DNA of 64,000 nt from Flagellimonas flava (GCF_900129665.1 NZ_FQWL01000001.1:124001-188000), one strand, 5' to 3'. Counted from the stretch's first letter, positions 26,352-35,792 are shown. Numbers and translations: made by a program. Notes: generated by a model from the sequence alone, not told the origin.

Positions 26352-26371
26352 ATGTAAAAACAACCCAAGTC

Positions 26372-26608
26372 ATGAAAGCAGTATTAACCATCATCACAGT
26401 AGTTTTCTTCGGAACTTTAGCTATGGCCCAAGACATCTCTAAAGAAGTTAAGGTAGATGTCATTACCGAAGGTGTTGAATTGAATGTTGAGATTCAGGAG
26501 CAAACTGAAAAGGAAACTGAAGTTGCTCGTTTGTACATGTTCAAGAATTCCAGAATCAAAAAAGCTCTTTCTTTTAGAACAAAAAGGAACAAAGCTAAAT
26601 TGGCTTAA
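26372..26608 (+). CDS. Small secreted protein of unknown function
   Basis: The 78-residue precursor has a clear signal peptide (MKAVLTIITVVFFGTLAMAQ, cut after residue 19 or 20). The mature part of about 58 residues has an acidic beta-prone first half (KVDVITEGVELNVEIQEQTEKETE) and a strongly basic end (KNSRIKKALSFRTKRNKAKLA). I do not recognise the family beyond its resemblance to short periplasmic proteins of Flavobacteriaceae. It is followed after 2 nt by a 48-residue membrane ORF, so the two are probably one transcript. Confidence 0.75.
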   Translation: MKAVLTIITVVFFGTLAMAQDISKEVKVDVITEGVELNVEIQEQTEKETEVARLYMFKNSRIKKALSFRTKRNKAKLA

Positions 26609-26610
26609 TC

Positions 26611-26757
26611 ATGATATTGGAAATTGCTATCCCTTTTACGTTATTCCTTAGTGTGGCTTTTGTAGTTGCCTCGGTTGTTTTTTCATTTCGTAAAAGAAGG
26701 CAAAACCAAGACCCAAAAACGCTTAATCGGATTAAATCGCAACACACCGATTCTTAA
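26611..26757 (+). CDS. Small single-pass membrane protein (48 residues)
   Basis: The frame starts with ATG 2 nt after the preceding stop and encodes MILEIAIPFTLFLSVAFVVA followed by SVVFSFRKRRQNQDPKTLNR, IKSQHTDS and a TAA. Residues 3-25 form one membrane helix and the end is basic and polar, which predicts an inside C-terminus. Tight coupling to the secreted protein supports it as a real gene. I know of no function. Confidence 0.6.
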   Translation: MILEIAIPFTLFLSVAFVVASVVFSFRKRRQNQDPKTLNRIKSQHTDS

Positions 26758-26817
26758 GCATTTGCCACAGACATTCTATTATTTTCGTATTCACCAATCG
26801 TTAAAACCCCATAAAAT

Positions 26818-26925
26818 ATGTACGCTATTTTAATCCCGGCTGCTTTATTGTGTAGTTTAATTTTTGTTTCTGCTGCGATACTATTCTCTTTACGTCTCGC
26901 AAAAGCGCCTTTGCGTCGTAAATAA
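26818..26925 (+). CDS. Possible tiny membrane peptide (35 residues), antisense to the amidohydrolase 3' end
   Basis: The frame encodes MYAILIPAALLCSLIFVSAA followed by ILFSLRLAKAPLRRK. It starts 60 nt after the 48-residue ORF on the same strand and has the same plan: one hydrophobic helix and a basic tail. Almost all of it overlaps the coding end of the amidohydrolase on the opposite strand, so it may be a chance frame. The resemblance in design to its neighbour is the only support. Confidence 0.3.
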   Translation: MYAILIPAALLCSLIFVSAAILFSLRLAKAPLRRK

Positions 26926-28402
26926 TCCCATCCTTAATAGTGTAGGTGACACCACCCACACGCACAACCTGATTATCATCTGTAAGTTTTATGGCTCCAT
27001 TGCCGTAGAGAACCTTTAGGTTTTTTAGAGGATTCTCGGAAACTACAACGAAATCCGCTAGTTTTCCAATTTCCACTGTACCAATCTTATCAGCCAAGCC
27101 AAGTGCCTCGGCTCCGTTGAGTGTTGCAGATTGAATGATTTCCAAGGGATGGAATCCGGCCTCCCGAAACAACTCCAGTTCCCGGATATAGGCAAAGCCA
27201 TACAATTGAAAAATAAATCCCGAATCGGAGCCCGTGGTAACACGCCCTCCTCGATTCTTATATTCGTTTACAAAGGTCATCCATAGCTTGTAGTTTTCCC
27301 TCCAAGCGACTTCCTGTTCCGTTCCCCAATCATGCCAATACGAACCATGGGATATTTTACTCGGCTGGTAGAAATCCCAAAGTGATGGCAAGGTGTAATC
27401 CTCGTGCCATTCCGCCCTGCGTGCTCTATGTAGGTCACGACTGGCTTCGTAAATATTGAAGGTAGGGTCCAGTGTGAAATCAAGGCTGATGAGTTCATCC
27501 ATAACCTTGTTCCAATGGTCAGAAAAAGGTTTTGCGGCCTGTTTCCATAGTTTTCCAGCCTCTTCAAAACGATGTTGCTCATTTTGATAGTTGTAACCTA
27601 ACGGATAATCCTGAACGGTCCGATCTTCAAACAGGGCCTCGGGCAATCCATACCAATGTTCCATACTGGTTAAACCCGCTCGCGCGGAATGGAGTACATT
27701 CCATCGGGCCACATCCAACTGGGCATGATGACAGGCTGATCGCAATCCCAACTTTTTGTTTTCATCTAGAGCGGCCGACATAATTTCTGGTGGCGCACCA
27801 AAGAATTTAATGCCATCAGCCCCTCTCTGGGCGTTGGCACGCACCCATTTTCTGGCTTGTTCCGGCGTGCTTATTGGAGCATCGTTCAGGGGATTAAAAT
27901 TACCGGAGTTTTGCCCAAAAGCGGTATACGCCTGAATTCTTGGTGCAATGATTTCGTTTTTTTCACTTTTTCGTTTCAAGTCCAAGGCCCAGTCCACACC
28001 TCTTCCAGCTGGTTCCCTAACCGTGGTGATTCCGTGTGACATCCATAGCTTAAATACATAGTCATAATCTGCTCCTTGGGCCACACCGCCTATATGGCCA
28101 TGCATGTCCACAAAGCCCGGTAACAAATACATTCCTTCGCATTGAAGCTCTTTTCCTCCGGGTTTGAGCTGTGGTCTTTTACTTTCTTTGATTTTTACCC
28201 CTGGGTAGCCAACAACTTGGATATCGACTATCTTGTTATTCTCCACCACGATATCGATGGGTCCCCTTGGTGGGGCACCGTTACCATTAATAAGCGTTAC
28301 TCCACGGATAATCAGTTGGGAGAAAGGACCTTCGCTCATGCTATCTTGCCCAACCCCTGAAAAAGCTTGGAACAGTATCAATAAAGAGAGTAATTTTTTC
28401 AT
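26825..28402 (-). CDS. Secreted amidohydrolase (imidazolonepropionase/prolidase-like)
   Basis: The 525-residue metal-dependent hydrolase has a signal peptide (about 1-18) and a full amidohydrolase barrel: the HxH motif in LPGFVDMHGHIGG, a candidate carboxylated Lys in GIKFFG, metal-ligand His residues in SACHHAQ and MEHWYG, and the catalytic Asp in TTGSDSGF. The C-terminal GKLADFVVVSENPL is the usual beta-sandwich strand. Related exported enzymes hydrolyse dipeptides or cyclic amides, so peptide use with the M14 peptidase encoded 9 nt upstream is likely. The exact substrate is unknown. Confidence 0.88.
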   Translation of the reverse strand: MKKLLSLLILFQAFSGVGQDSMSEGPFSQLIIRGVTLINGNGAPPRGPIDIVVENNKIVDIQVVGYPGVKIKESKRPQLKPGGKELQCEGMYLLPGFVDMHGHIGGVAQGADYDYVFKLWMSHGITTVREPAGRGVDWALDLKRKSEKNEIIAPRIQAYTAFGQNSGNFNPLNDAPISTPEQARKWVRANAQRGADGIKFFGAPPEIMSAALDENKKLGLRSACHHAQLDVARWNVLHSARAGLTSMEHWYGLPEALFEDRTVQDYPLGYNYQNEQHRFEEAGKLWKQAAKPFSDHWNKVMDELISLDFTLDPTFNIYEASRDLHRARRAEWHEDYTLPSLWDFYQPSKISHGSYWHDWGTEQEVAWRENYKLWMTFVNEYKNRGGRVTTGSDSGFIFQLYGFAYIRELELFREAGFHPLEIIQSATLNGAEALGLADKIGTVEIGKLADFVVVSENPLKNLKVLYGNGAIKLTDDNQVVRVGGVTYTIKDGIIYDAKALLRDVKRIVSQQKQKLNYTIKQPGLK

Positions 28403-28411
28403 GTTGTATGG

Positions 28412-30925
28412 TTATTCTGGAATTTCAATTTTATTACCAAGGAACAGGGCATTTAAGAACAGTCTGTTGGTACCATACCACGAACCCCGAAAATTGGGAT
28501 TGTCTGCAAACAATATGACGCGACCACTTCCCAGCTTGCTAACGATTAAAGAAGCTGAAGGCTTAAGCTTGTCTTCCATATTCTCTTTGGTGATGAAACC
28601 ATCAATATGCGGATTTTTGGAGTATTTGGCCACTGTGGCATATTCGTTCTTACTGGGTGATATCCAAACACTGTTGTTTTTATAAACGGGGATAGATGCG
28701 TCATGATAACCAAAGGCCAAGGGGTGGGTTACATCTAAATCTACCCTAAAGATAGCACCGCCAACGCTTTCCTTGCCCAGATTTTCTGGAGCATTTACAT
28801 ACGGTTTGCGGACGACAGCTTTGGTGGTATCCTTTTCTTTTTCGGTAAATTCCTCTGCAACCAGTTTTTTGTCGATGGCCCATTTTGAAGCCGTTCCAAT
28901 GGTAACTAGGGTATTTCCCTTGCCTACCCAATCCTTTATTTTATCCTGTTGTTTTTCGGATAGGTCATAACTACCAGAAACCATTACCAGGGTATTGTAT
29001 TTATCCAAATTGGCCCAACCAAGGTTTCGCATTGGGATTTTGGTGATGGGCATTCCTACTCGCGTATCCAAAAGATGCCAAACTTCACCAGCCTCATAAG
29101 ATCGTACCCCATTTCCGATAAGCATGGCTGCTTTTGGTTTTGTTAGAGCATCAACATATCGGCTACCTAGATCAATACCGGCCGCATTATAGCCCGTATG
29201 TGCGGCGTAAGTGGGAACTTCAAAACGGTTTTGGACCTCTTGTATCAATTTGAATACATCGTTGGAATCCTTTTTTTGTAGACTCACAGGAATAACCAAG
29301 GCCCCGTAATTAAAGCTTTTGTTCCCAGCCGTTGTCTTGGCCGTAAAGGGTTTGAAGGAGGCCGAAACCACCAATCCCTTTGATTGCAGGAAATTCAACG
29401 CTGCCACAGCATTATAATCATCGTAATCAATGATATAGGCATATTCGGATTTTGGGACCGAAGTCGCCTGGATTAAATCGGAGGTTGAAACCACCTTTTC
29501 TCCCAGATTTAAGGAGGAGGTTGCCTTGTATTTCATATTGTAGAAATTGGCCACGGACCAAGCGGAGGCATCATAATACACACTGTCACGATATTTTTCA
29601 TAGGTTTCAAACATGGTTTGTACCATTCTATATTGTGGTTGTTGGGTTGGTACCACAAATTGTTCACCGGATTTATAGACGTCTATTTTGTGTAACAACA
29701 ACTTGTCCACAAAGGCCTTCACCCTGTTGGGATCATGCTCATCCTTAAAGGTATACCCTTTGATCCTGCTTTTGGAAGCATTTCCAAGCGCGCTTTTAAA
29801 GAAGTTTTGCTGGTATTTTCTCAGATACGCCTTGTTTTCTATTGCAGCTTTTACAGTTGCGACACTAGACGTATATTGATTTCGGATGGTAAAAGGGAAG
29901 GTGATCTCTCCAAAGGCAGTGGTCTGTTTATGACCTCTAGAACTGGCTTGCTCAAACAAAAGGGCCAGTCCGCCTTGTAAATCTGGATAGGAAGAGCCAT
30001 ACCCTGGGTAGGTGCCATCAAAAACCTCTTTACTAAAATAAAAGGAGCCTATACTATCCAATGCCTTGGCAAAATAGTTGCCAAAAAGGTTGTTGAGTTC
30101 AACATAGTTTTCCTTGGGCATGATTGGATTCAAGGAAGCGTTGTCCTTCATCGGTTCAAAGAAATAGGAGCTCTGGGAACCCATCTCATGAAAATCCGTA
30201 ACCACATTGGGATACCATTCGTGGTACCAAGTTAATTTTCCACGACTTTCGGGATTAATACCAAGAAGCCAATCACGGTTCAAATCAAACCAATAATGGT
30301 TAGTTCTTCCCCGTGGCCAGTACTCATTGTGTTCTGCATCCTGGGGGTCGGCCACCATAGGACTTCCTTGATACATATTAGCCCATTGTGTGTGACGATC
30401 GCGCCCATCGGGATTGATGGTAGGGTCAATGAAGATGACACCATTGTTCAAGTAATTTAGTATTTCCGGATTATTGGAAGCGGTCAGTGTATAGGCCATT
30501 AAAAGGGCAGCTTCAGAACTTGATGGTTCATTTCCGTGCACATTGTACCCTAAATTGACAAAAATGGGCACCTCATCATAGTTATTGGCATTTTTCGCCG
30601 GGTCCACAAATTGCAGATGTTGTGTTTTAATCTGCTCCAGATTCTTATGGTTCTCAGGAGAAGTCACAGTAAGAATAACCAGTTTTCTGCCTTCATGGGT
30701 TCTTCCATATTCATAGATACTGGCCCTATCCGATGTTTCAGCCAGTTTGGTGAGGTAGGCGACTATTAGATCATGCCGAGTATGGTGTTCTCCAATAGGA
30801 TAACCCAGAAATGCTTCGGGTGATGGAATGTCAGAATTAAATGGATGAAATTTTTTAAAGAAGTAGTCTTGAGCTGCTAGGGAGGAACTTGTAAAAAGTA
30901 CAGCCAGAAATAGTTTTTTCAACAT
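28412..30925 (-). CDS. Secreted M14-family zinc carboxypeptidase
   Basis: The 837-residue protein has a signal peptide (cut near SLAAQ, about residue 18). The M14 catalytic domain shows the zinc motif HGNEPSSSEAALLMAY (HxxE), DPTINPDGRDRHTQWAN, the third zinc His in DFHEMGSQSSYFFEP and a late catalytic Glu in LLFEQASSRG. A C-terminal half of about 400 residues resembles a class I glutamine-amidotransferase-like fold (YNTLVMVSGSYDL, GNTLVTIGTASKW), as in other large Bacteroidota M14 peptidases. It forms an operon with the amidohydrolase. A 7-bp inverted repeat (30932-30938 with 30944-30950) lies just before its ATG. Confidence 0.9.
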   Translation of the reverse strand: MLKKLFLAVLFTSSSLAAQDYFFKKFHPFNSDIPSPEAFLGYPIGEHHTRHDLIVAYLTKLAETSDRASIYEYGRTHEGRKLVILTVTSPENHKNLEQIKTQHLQFVDPAKNANNYDEVPIFVNLGYNVHGNEPSSSEAALLMAYTLTASNNPEILNYLNNGVIFIDPTINPDGRDRHTQWANMYQGSPMVADPQDAEHNEYWPRGRTNHYWFDLNRDWLLGINPESRGKLTWYHEWYPNVVTDFHEMGSQSSYFFEPMKDNASLNPIMPKENYVELNNLFGNYFAKALDSIGSFYFSKEVFDGTYPGYGSSYPDLQGGLALLFEQASSRGHKQTTAFGEITFPFTIRNQYTSSVATVKAAIENKAYLRKYQQNFFKSALGNASKSRIKGYTFKDEHDPNRVKAFVDKLLLHKIDVYKSGEQFVVPTQQPQYRMVQTMFETYEKYRDSVYYDASAWSVANFYNMKYKATSSLNLGEKVVSTSDLIQATSVPKSEYAYIIDYDDYNAVAALNFLQSKGLVVSASFKPFTAKTTAGNKSFNYGALVIPVSLQKKDSNDVFKLIQEVQNRFEVPTYAAHTGYNAAGIDLGSRYVDALTKPKAAMLIGNGVRSYEAGEVWHLLDTRVGMPITKIPMRNLGWANLDKYNTLVMVSGSYDLSEKQQDKIKDWVGKGNTLVTIGTASKWAIDKKLVAEEFTEKEKDTTKAVVRKPYVNAPENLGKESVGGAIFRVDLDVTHPLAFGYHDASIPVYKNNSVWISPSKNEYATVAKYSKNPHIDGFITKENMEDKLKPSASLIVSKLGSGRVILFADNPNFRGSWYGTNRLFLNALFLGNKIEIPE

Positions 30926-30967
30926 ACTTTGGAAGATTAGGTTAATCTTCTAAAGATAGGAAAAGCT

Positions 30968-32185
30968 TTAGTCAACAGAGTTGAATTCCTCTATAATTTC
31001 TTCGAATTCCAAGATGTAGTAGGTGCCTTTTTTCTCCGTATCCCGACTTATGGTTCCCCTGAGTTGTCTGGCCAGATTATAAATCAGTTTTAGGCCAAGG
31101 GATTTAGAGGTTTCTGGATTAATATCTTCTGAATATCCGGCACCATTATCCCCTAATTGCATTTCATATCGCTTATCGGAAAGCTTGCGTAGGGATATTA
31201 GGATTTCACCGGCCTGATCTTCCGTGATTCCATATTTAAGGGCATTGGTGATGGTCTCATTAATAATAAGCCCTAAGGGAATGACCGTGTCAATGCTGAG
31301 TTTATGATCATCCATATGAAGGCTTACCTTGATCTTGTTTGTATTCCCCTTAACCGATCGTACCAGATAATTGCACAACTCCTCTACATAGGGACGCAGC
31401 TCTATTTTAGATAGGTAATCGTCTCGTTTATAAAGCATCTCATGAACCATGGCCATGGATACCACACGGTTTTGGCTACTTTTTATGATGCTGCTTATTT
31501 TTTCATCGGCAATGGCCCTGGATTGCAAACTTAGCAAGCTGGAAACCGTTTGCAGATTGTTTTTGACCCGATGGTGCACCTCCTTCAAAAGAGTTTCTTT
31601 TTCATCTATCCGTTCTTGGACCTCCCGCCGGGATTTGTACAACTTATGATGAGCGCGCAACAGGTTCTTTCCAAAAACGCCCCCTAATAAATACACCGCA
31701 AAAATGACACTAAGAAAGGCGAACCATCTTCTGGAAGCTTCTGGAACCGTATTTTCGGACAGTTTAAAATCTCCTAAATCGTATAAGAATATGAGCGTAA
31801 CTACAATAAGGTTAACTATTAAATAGAATTGTCCGTACATGGTCGTAGTAACGTAGCCAGCGAAAACTACTATGGCCAGAACCAAAATGAACGGACTTTG
31901 AATTCCTCCACTATATATGGTGATGAGTATTCCTCCTATCATAGCCAAAATTGACGAGACATTATAGGTGGCCGTCAAATTTTTATGCTTGCTATAAAGA
32001 AAAGTATTGATGAAGTTGAGCAAGGCATAGCCAAAACACACAAAAGGGATTACCCCTTTGATATCAAGGAAGAACATACAGACCAACCCAAAAGCAATAG
32101 ACGTAAGAATGGAATTGTGGTTGACCTTTAAAATCAACTGAATTTTGTCCTGTAGACGACGTTTGTCCTCATTGGGCGCATTCAT
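30968..32185 (-). CDS. Sensor histidine kinase, HisKA_2 type, orphan
   Basis: The 405-residue protein has about five to six N-terminal membrane helices (around 20-175), a short coiled segment and a HisKA_2 phosphoacceptor domain (LLKEVHHRVKNNLQTVSSLLSLQ, His near 216). The HATPase domain has N-box-like LIINETITNALKYG and G-box LQLGDNGAGY. No periplasmic sensor domain is obvious, so sensing may be in the membrane. No response regulator gene is adjacent. The promoter region up to secA contains the secA terminator. Confidence 0.9.
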   Translation of the reverse strand: MNAPNEDKRRLQDKIQLILKVNHNSILTSIAFGLVCMFFLDIKGVIPFVCFGYALLNFINTFLYSKHKNLTATYNVSSILAMIGGILITIYSGGIQSPFILVLAIVVFAGYVTTTMYGQFYLIVNLIVVTLIFLYDLGDFKLSENTVPEASRRWFAFLSVIFAVYLLGGVFGKNLLRAHHKLYKSRREVQERIDEKETLLKEVHHRVKNNLQTVSSLLSLQSRAIADEKISSIIKSSQNRVVSMAMVHEMLYKRDDYLSKIELRPYVEELCNYLVRSVKGNTNKIKVSLHMDDHKLSIDTVIPLGLIINETITNALKYGITEDQAGEILISLRKLSDKRYEMQLGDNGAGYSEDINPETSKSLGLKLIYNLARQLRGTISRDTEKKGTYYILEFEEIIEEFNSVD

Positions 32186-32298
32186 AGGCGTGTGGTACGG
32201 TTATTTTCCTTTACTGTGATGGTTTATTTAGACAGTAAAAGTAGCTCTTTACGGGGGTGTTTGGGCTATAAATCTAATTATGTTTTTTATATAATCAA

Positions 32299-32326
32299 AA
32301 ACGACAGCCATAATCGACTGTCGTTT
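32299..32326 (-). terminator. Intrinsic terminator downstream of secA
   Basis: AAACGACAG (32299-32307) pairs perfectly with CTGTCGTTT (32318-32326) around a 10-nt loop. Reading the minus strand, the hairpin is followed by T-rich TTTTGATTATAT and lies 22 nt after the secA stop codon. Confidence 0.75.
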
Positions 32327-32347
32327 AAGGTTTTCCCGATTTTCGGA

Positions 32348-35300
32348 TTAGTCCTCCACTAAGACCCATTCGCCCCGATCGATAAGAGGCTCGGCCTGTT
32401 TATATTTTACGGTCTTGCTTTCTCCCGACATGACATTTTTAATGGTCACCCGGTCGTTTCTTCCAATTTTTGGTCGCTCACGAACAATGGTCTCCGTAAT
32501 CTGGGGTCTTCTTCCCTGGGTTTGACCTGCGGCGCGATTCTGCGCTGCCAATTCATCACTATTTGGGATTTCCTCTTTTGAGGTCTTAAGATTTTCTTTT
32601 GGCCGTCTTACACTTCTAGCTTCTTGGATTTGATTGGTGTTTTCGGATGGAAGCTCCCCTTTGAAAAGGAAGGAAATAACCTCCTTGTTCACCTTGTCAA
32701 TCATTTCTTTGAAGAGCTCAAAGGCTTCAAACTTGTAAATAAGTAATGGGTCCTTTTGTTCATGGACGGCCAACTGCACGGATTGCTTTAGCTCATCCAT
32801 TTTACGAAGGTGTGTTTTCCAAGAATCATCGATAATCGCCAAGGAGATATTCTTCTCGAAATCAGTGATCAATTGTTTCCCATCACTGGTATAGGCCGCT
32901 TCCAAGTTGGTGACCACATTGAGCGTCTTTATACCATCCGTGAAAGGAACCACAATACGCTCAAACTTGTTGGTCTGATCTTCATATACCTTTTTAATGA
33001 CCTGAAATGCCACAGTGGCGCTGCGTTCCATTTTTTGCTGATAGAACTCATAGGCCGCCTTGTACACCTGATTGGCAATATCCTGAAAGCTTAATTTTCT
33101 AAATTCCTCTTCCGTGATGGGAGAAGTAATCGAAAAGTACTTGATCAGCTCAAACTCGAAGTTTTTATAATCTTCAGCAGCTTTGTTGGTGTCGGCAATG
33201 ACCTCGCAGGTATCGTAGATCATGTTGGCGATATCCACCTTTAACCGCTCTCCTTGAAGGGCATGGCGTCTACGTTTGTATACGACCTCCCTTTGTGCGT
33301 TCATTACATCGTCATACTCCAGCAAACGCTTCCGGATACCAAAGTTGTTCTCCTCCACCTTTTTCTGGGCGCGCTCAATAGATTTGGTCATCATGGAATG
33401 TTGGATAACCTCTCCTTCTTCCAAGCCCATGCGGTCCATCATTTTGGCCACCCGGTCCGAACCGAACAAACGCATTAGATTATCTTCCAAAGAGACATAA
33501 AACTGCGAACTTCCCACGTCTCCTTGACGACCTGAACGTCCCCTAAGCTGTCTGTCCACACGCCTAGAATCGTGGCGTTCCGTACCTACAATGGCCAGAC
33601 CCCCGGCATCTTTTACCTGATCGCTTAGTTTGATGTCCGTTCCACGTCCCGCCATGTTGGTGGCAATGGTAACTATACCTGCGTTTCCAGCTTCGGCGAC
33701 AATATCAGCTTCTTTTTTATGTAGTTTGGCGTTCAATACATTGTGCGGAATCTTACGCACGCTAAGTAACTTGGACAACAATTCCGAAATCTCAACCGAG
33801 GTGGTACCGATCAATACAGGTCTGCCAGATTTGGAAAGGTCTGTAACCTCTTCAATAATGGCATTGTATTTTTCCCGTTTGGTCTTGTAGATCAAATCAT
33901 GGCGGTCATCACGCGCAATAGGCCTATTGGTCGGAATTTCCATAACGTCCAACTTGTAGATTTCCCAGAATTCCCCGGCTTCGGTAACCGCGGTACCGGT
34001 CATTCCCGCCAATTTGTTGTACATCCTAAAGTAATTCTGCAACGTAATTGTAGCGAAGGTTTGGGTCATGGCCTCAATCTTCACGTTTTCCTTGGCCTCA
34101 ATGGCTTGGTGCAATCCGTCTGAGTAACGTCTACCGTCCATGATACGTCCGGTCTGCTCATCTACGATCATCACCTTATTGTCCATTACCACATATTCCA
34201 CGTCCTTTTCAAAAAGCGTATAGGCCTTGAGCAATTGGCTCATGGTATGGATACGCTCGCTTTTTACCGCAAAATCTTTAAAGAGTTCTTCCTTGAGTTC
34301 GGCTTCTTTTTCAATTTCCAGTTCCTGCTGCTCAATTTTGGCGATTTCACCACCAATATCGGGCATCACAAAGAAATCCTTATCCTGGTCTCCAGAAATG
34401 TAGTCGACCCCCTTGTCGGTCAATTCAATCTGGTTGTTTTTTTCGTCAATAGTGAATAACAAATCGGCATCTACCTTGGGCATCTCCCGATTATTGTCCT
34501 GCATGTAGAAGTTTTCAGTTTTCTGAAGCAATTGCTTTACACCTTCCTCACTTAGGAATTTAATCAGGGCTTTATTTTTTGGGAGTCCACGGTGAACTCG
34601 AAGCAATAGGAAACCACCTTCCTTAGTATCCCCCTCCTTGATAAGCTTTTTGGCCTCGGCCAAAACTCCAGTTAGGTGCTGACGTTGTTTCTGTACAATG
34701 TCGGAAACCTTTGGCTTTAACTCGTTGAATTCGTGACGGTCACCCTCTGGCACGGGTCCCGAAATGATCAAAGGAGTCCTTGCATCATCAATTAATACGG
34801 AATCTACCTCATCCACAATGGCGTAGTGATGTGGAGGTTGAACCAAATCCCCAGGGGTATGGGCCATATTGTCCCTTAGGTAATCAAAACCAAATTCGTT
34901 GTTGGTTCCGTAGGTGATATCAGCATTGTAAGCAGCCCTTCTTCCTTCGGAATTGGGCTGATGTTTGTCTATGCAATCCACAGAAAGTCCATGGAATTCG
35001 AAAATAGGAGCCATCCAGGCACTATCCCTTTTGGCTAGGTAATCGTTCACGGTAACCAAATGGGAGCCTTTTCCAGATAGTGCGTTAAGGTAGAGGGGGA
35101 GAGTGGCCACCAAGGTTTTTCCTTCCCCTGTTTGCATCTCGGCAATTTTTCCTTGATGCAGGGCTATACCTCCAATCAATTGCACATCGTAATGGACCAT
35201 ATCCCAGGTAACCTCTTTTCCCGCGGCGTCCCACGAATTCTTCCATATGGCATTGTCACCCTCCAGGGTCACATAATCCTTGGAACCGGAGAGGCTTCGA

Positions 35301-35710
35301 TCAAACTCCGAAGCGGTTACGGTCAAGGTTTCATTATTGGCAAAACGCTTTGCTGTTTCCTTGACAACCGCAAATGCCTCGGGAAGTATATTGTTCAGTG
35401 TTTTTTCGGAAATTTTATAAGCCTCTTCGCCAAGCTTATCTATTTCGGTATAGATCTCTTCGTTTCTATCAATATCTGTGGACTGCTCCACCTCTTCCTT
35501 TAAGGCGGTTATCTGATCATTGATTGCTTTGCAGTCTTCTGCTATTTGAGATTTAAATGAGGCCGTTTTTTGTCGCAGCTCGTCATGTGATAATCCTTCC
35601 AGTTGTTGTTCAAAGGATGTTATCTCTTTCACCAAAGGTTGCAATGATTTTACGTCTTTTTCGGATTTGTCCCCAACGAAAACCTTTAGAACGGAATTAA
35701 TAAAGCTCAT
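32348..35710 (-). CDS. secA: Preprotein translocase ATPase SecA (large Bacteroidota form)
   Basis: The 1120-residue motor drives protein export through SecYEG. Walker A is MQTGEGKTLVATLP, Walker B is VDEVDSVLIDDARTPLIISG, and the second nucleotide domain has IATNMAGRGTDIKL and the arginine-finger block QLRGRSGRQGD. It is some 220-280 residues longer than E. coli or Bacillus SecA, mainly through an insertion between the DEAD motif and the peptide crosslinking domain (about 310-470). The C-terminus lacks the CxC...CH zinc tail that binds SecB. It has its own -7 box and terminator. Confidence 0.96.
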   Translation of the reverse strand: MSFINSVLKVFVGDKSEKDVKSLQPLVKEITSFEQQLEGLSHDELRQKTASFKSQIAEDCKAINDQITALKEEVEQSTDIDRNEEIYTEIDKLGEEAYKISEKTLNNILPEAFAVVKETAKRFANNETLTVTASEFDRSLSGSKDYVTLEGDNAIWKNSWDAAGKEVTWDMVHYDVQLIGGIALHQGKIAEMQTGEGKTLVATLPLYLNALSGKGSHLVTVNDYLAKRDSAWMAPIFEFHGLSVDCIDKHQPNSEGRRAAYNADITYGTNNEFGFDYLRDNMAHTPGDLVQPPHHYAIVDEVDSVLIDDARTPLIISGPVPEGDRHEFNELKPKVSDIVQKQRQHLTGVLAEAKKLIKEGDTKEGGFLLLRVHRGLPKNKALIKFLSEEGVKQLLQKTENFYMQDNNREMPKVDADLLFTIDEKNNQIELTDKGVDYISGDQDKDFFVMPDIGGEIAKIEQQELEIEKEAELKEELFKDFAVKSERIHTMSQLLKAYTLFEKDVEYVVMDNKVMIVDEQTGRIMDGRRYSDGLHQAIEAKENVKIEAMTQTFATITLQNYFRMYNKLAGMTGTAVTEAGEFWEIYKLDVMEIPTNRPIARDDRHDLIYKTKREKYNAIIEEVTDLSKSGRPVLIGTTSVEISELLSKLLSVRKIPHNVLNAKLHKKEADIVAEAGNAGIVTIATNMAGRGTDIKLSDQVKDAGGLAIVGTERHDSRRVDRQLRGRSGRQGDVGSSQFYVSLEDNLMRLFGSDRVAKMMDRMGLEEGEVIQHSMMTKSIERAQKKVEENNFGIRKRLLEYDDVMNAQREVVYKRRRHALQGERLKVDIANMIYDTCEVIADTNKAAEDYKNFEFELIKYFSITSPITEEEFRKLSFQDIANQVYKAAYEFYQQKMERSATVAFQVIKKVYEDQTNKFERIVVPFTDGIKTLNVVTNLEAAYTSDGKQLITDFEKNISLAIIDDSWKTHLRKMDELKQSVQLAVHEQKDPLLIYKFEAFELFKEMIDKVNKEVISFLFKGELPSENTNQIQEARSVRRPKENLKTSKEEIPNSDELAAQNRAAGQTQGRRPQITETIVRERPKIGRNDRVTIKNVMSGESKTVKYKQAEPLIDRGEWVLVED

Positions 35711-35782
35711 GAATAATTTTTCTTTTGGATTGCAAAAGTTGTTCCATTGTCCAGGGCGGCATGGAAACCTTTACAAGGCTGT

Positions 35783-35790
35783 CAAAATTA
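35783..35790 (-). promoter_or_regulatory. -7 promoter element for secA
   Basis: The minus strand reads TAATTTTG, an exact TAnnTTTG match, directly after the terminator of the upstream DUF2795 gene and 72 nt before the secA ATG. The leader of about 65 nt is long for this genome. Confidence 0.45.
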
Positions 35791-35792
35791 CA

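Larger units (their letters stand above)
25826..26371. other. Long intergenic region without a supportable gene
   Basis: This 546-nt spacer between the divergent msrA and small secreted-protein genes is AT-rich and has only weak antisense frames with no protein-like features. It holds a 9-bp inverted repeat (26084-26092 with 26110-26118) and a 12-bp perfect palindrome (26340-26351). An unrecognised RNA or a long leader cannot be excluded, but nothing else can be supported. Confidence 0.5.

Noticed and set aside
26029-26368. Minus-strand frames of about 70-76 codons in the long spacer
   Set aside because: They lack protein-like composition, domain motifs and good starts, and lie in the AT-rich region upstream of the small secreted gene.
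30932-30950. 7-bp inverted repeat before the M14 gene as a terminator of the kinase gene
   Set aside because: The stem is short and AT-rich and no T-run follows, so a terminator cannot be supported; it is only mentioned with the M14 gene.
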